From the NCBI GenBank assembly GCA_902729315.2, contig LR746281.1:4152501-4216500 (forward strand): a DNA stretch of 64,000 nt, written 5' to 3'. This stretch comes from Spirodela intermedia (Eukaryota; Streptophyta; Magnoliopsida; Alismatales; Araceae). Each line of letters starts with the position of its first letter. The stretch's first letter is position 1. Below, piece after piece: positions 62,445-64,000 of the stretch. A model generated the notes under the pieces. The model had not been told where the DNA came from. It saw nothing but the letters and a program-made list of their open reading frames with translations, and did no database searches. The translations under genes were made by a program, and so were the position numbers.

Positions 62445-64000
62445 TTATCACACCCCCCAACTTAAATCATTGCTAGTCCCTTAGCAATGAAATTACGAAA
62501 ATAAAATTTTACAAATCTGAAACATCATATTTCAATACAAAAATAAAAATATAATTAGAAATGATGCACCTTTAAATACTTTGGATTCTTATATCAAGTA
62601 TTTAAGAATGATGTCAAGCACTTAAATGTTTAAACACTCCTTAGAATAACAATCTAGACTTCACTTATTCTATTCACATCTTTATCACTTCTTCACTCAT
62701 AGATGTATTTACAAGATGTTCCAATTATCAATACTCATCCAAGAATAATATTGATCTTACATTTTCCTTTTTCTATGACTTGATTTTTGAAGTTTACACT
62801 ATATTTCTTTCTTTTTTTTTATTTTATATATAGTGGATAAGTAGCTTTTCTTGTAGACAAATTTTGACAATAAGAATGATGTCTCACACCCTCCATGTGT
62901 ACTCTTCATTTTCAGGGCTTTCACTTTATCCATTTATTTTTTAGCATGTGTTTTTCTATGCACGATTTTCGACAATGAGAATGATGTCTCACACCCTCCA
63001 TGTGTACTCTTCGTTTCTAGATTTTTCACATTGCTCTCTTTTTTTTTTTGAAATAAATGATTTCTCTTCACAAGTCCTATAGATTAGGGTGCAAAAATCT
63101 CTATTAAACTCAAATGATCAATCAAATTTTCACATCAAGTAAATACTATCCATCAAGATCATGAAGTGAAAATCTGTAAAATCAAATCCATGTTATCTAT
63201 CATGTATCCAAGGAGTATTCCATCATTTCATGCTACTAGATTATTCTTTTGACTCAATAATAATCTTCCAAGTATCTTTTGGTATCAATCAATCTAATTG
63301 ATTTAATTTTTCATGCATGCAATATGATGTAAGGAATTTGTAAATTAGATAGTTATGACAGCTCTGTTTTCTATTTTTAGTTCTATTTTTAGCAGCAATA
63401 AATTTGTCAAAAATAAATCAAAACTATCATCTTTATAGTTGTAATTTCGAATTTCAGTAATATATATCTAGGGGATTGAAATGTGAGAAAAAGGTTTTCT
63501 AGAATTTCAAATTTCAGGCTATTTTTTGTCTGCTGTTTTTGACAATCTGTTATTTCTGACAGAAAACCAAAAAATAAATGTTGCAGTTTTTCTGAATTTT
63601 ATTTTATTTTTATTTTTTTGTTGCTGTTCTAAGTTGAATAAAATGGAAACACATGTTCTTAATCGTCTTACAGCATAAATTAATAATGAATACTTCACCC
63701 CCCAACTTAAAAATTACATTATTCTCAATGACACATAAAACTCGAAATAGAATATGTAGAAAATATAATTTTCAAGTGAAGCATGCATATCTGCAAAGTT
63801 AAGTATTAAAAATATTTTCATAAATGATGAAGCTCAAAATGAGATCACCTCAACCTCGTTTTTAATTTTCCACTTCATCTTACACTTCTCCTCCTGCATT
63901 TTTTCAAAAAAAAAACAAATATAGAAACAAGTATTATGAAATTCTAAGAAAATTAGAGCTTAAAAAAAATCAAAAAGAATGAAATAAAAGCCATGGGTTG
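62445..64000. mobile_element. Non-coding part of a probable LTR retrotransposon, open at the right edge
   Basis: CACCCCCCAACTTAAATCAT followed by TGCTAGTCCCTTAGCAAT, and a second CACCCCCCAACTTAAA at about 63697, are phrases I know from non-coding regions of plant Ty3/gypsy-type elements. The rest is AT-rich and has no gag or pol frame. The superfamily is uncertain. Confidence 0.35.
62855..63029. repeat. Imperfect tandem repeat, period about 105 bp
   Basis: Two copies share GAATGATGTCTCACACCCTC and CATGTGTACTCTTC (about 62874 and 62979). The preceding TTTTGACAAT / TTTTCGACAAT also match. Confidence 0.8.

Overview
The window is nuclear DNA from a flowering plant, probably a monocot. Every recognisable gene is a plant gene with GT-AG introns. 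Several genes have very GC-rich coding exons set among AT-rich introns and spacers. (GA/CT)n microsatellites are abundant. There is no operon structure, CRISPR array or bacterial or phage gene. I joined exons by hand from reading frame, splice sites and remembered family sequence, so internal exon edges are inferences that agree in phase unless I say otherwise. CDS coordinates below are genomic spans that include introns; exon coordinates are in the evidence.

Layout. 0.3-9.3 kb, minus: a long gene like Arabidopsis At3g52170 (predicted DNA-binding protein); its 3' exons are only partly resolved. 11.6-16.0 kb, plus: DUR3 urea/proton symporter (9 exons, 715 aa). 16.6-18.3 kb, minus: 60S ribosomal protein eL13 (4 coding exons plus a 5'UTR exon, 207 aa). 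19.4-23.6 kb, plus: RPA1 large subunit of the type with a C-terminal CCHC knuckle (852 aa). 24.0-27.4 kb, plus: MEX1 plastid maltose exporter (9 exons, 399 aa). 27.7-28.4 kb, minus: intronless unknown plant protein (237 aa). 28.6-31.4 kb: AT-rich spacer with a probable Copia relic. 31.4-32.8 kb, minus: 3-ketodihydrosphingosine reductase with two frameshifts. 33.6-35.8 kb, plus: unknown membrane/coiled-coil protein, also frameshifted. 36.2-40.4 kb, minus: BREVIS RADIX family gene (5 coding exons, 355 aa) with a long 5'UTR intron. 40.9-52.2 kb, plus: GTG1/COLD1-type GPHR membrane protein (13 exons, 471 aa). 52.3-64 kb: gene-poor, AT-rich DNA with a diverged duplication, a dead receptor-kinase fragment, a 96-bp GA array and retrotransposon-like non-coding sequence that runs off the right edge.

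The genes are unrelated housekeeping, transport and signalling loci, as is normal in a plant genome; they do not form a pathway cluster. I found no convincing undescribed system. The points most worth checking are the cluster of single-base losses breaking two neighbouring genes at 31.4-35.8 kb, the palindromic TATA element with a CT-rich 5'UTR intron at the BRX gene, a collapsed Copia-like remnant inside a GTG1/COLD1 intron, and a duplicated segment that may derive from a Ulp1-like protease.
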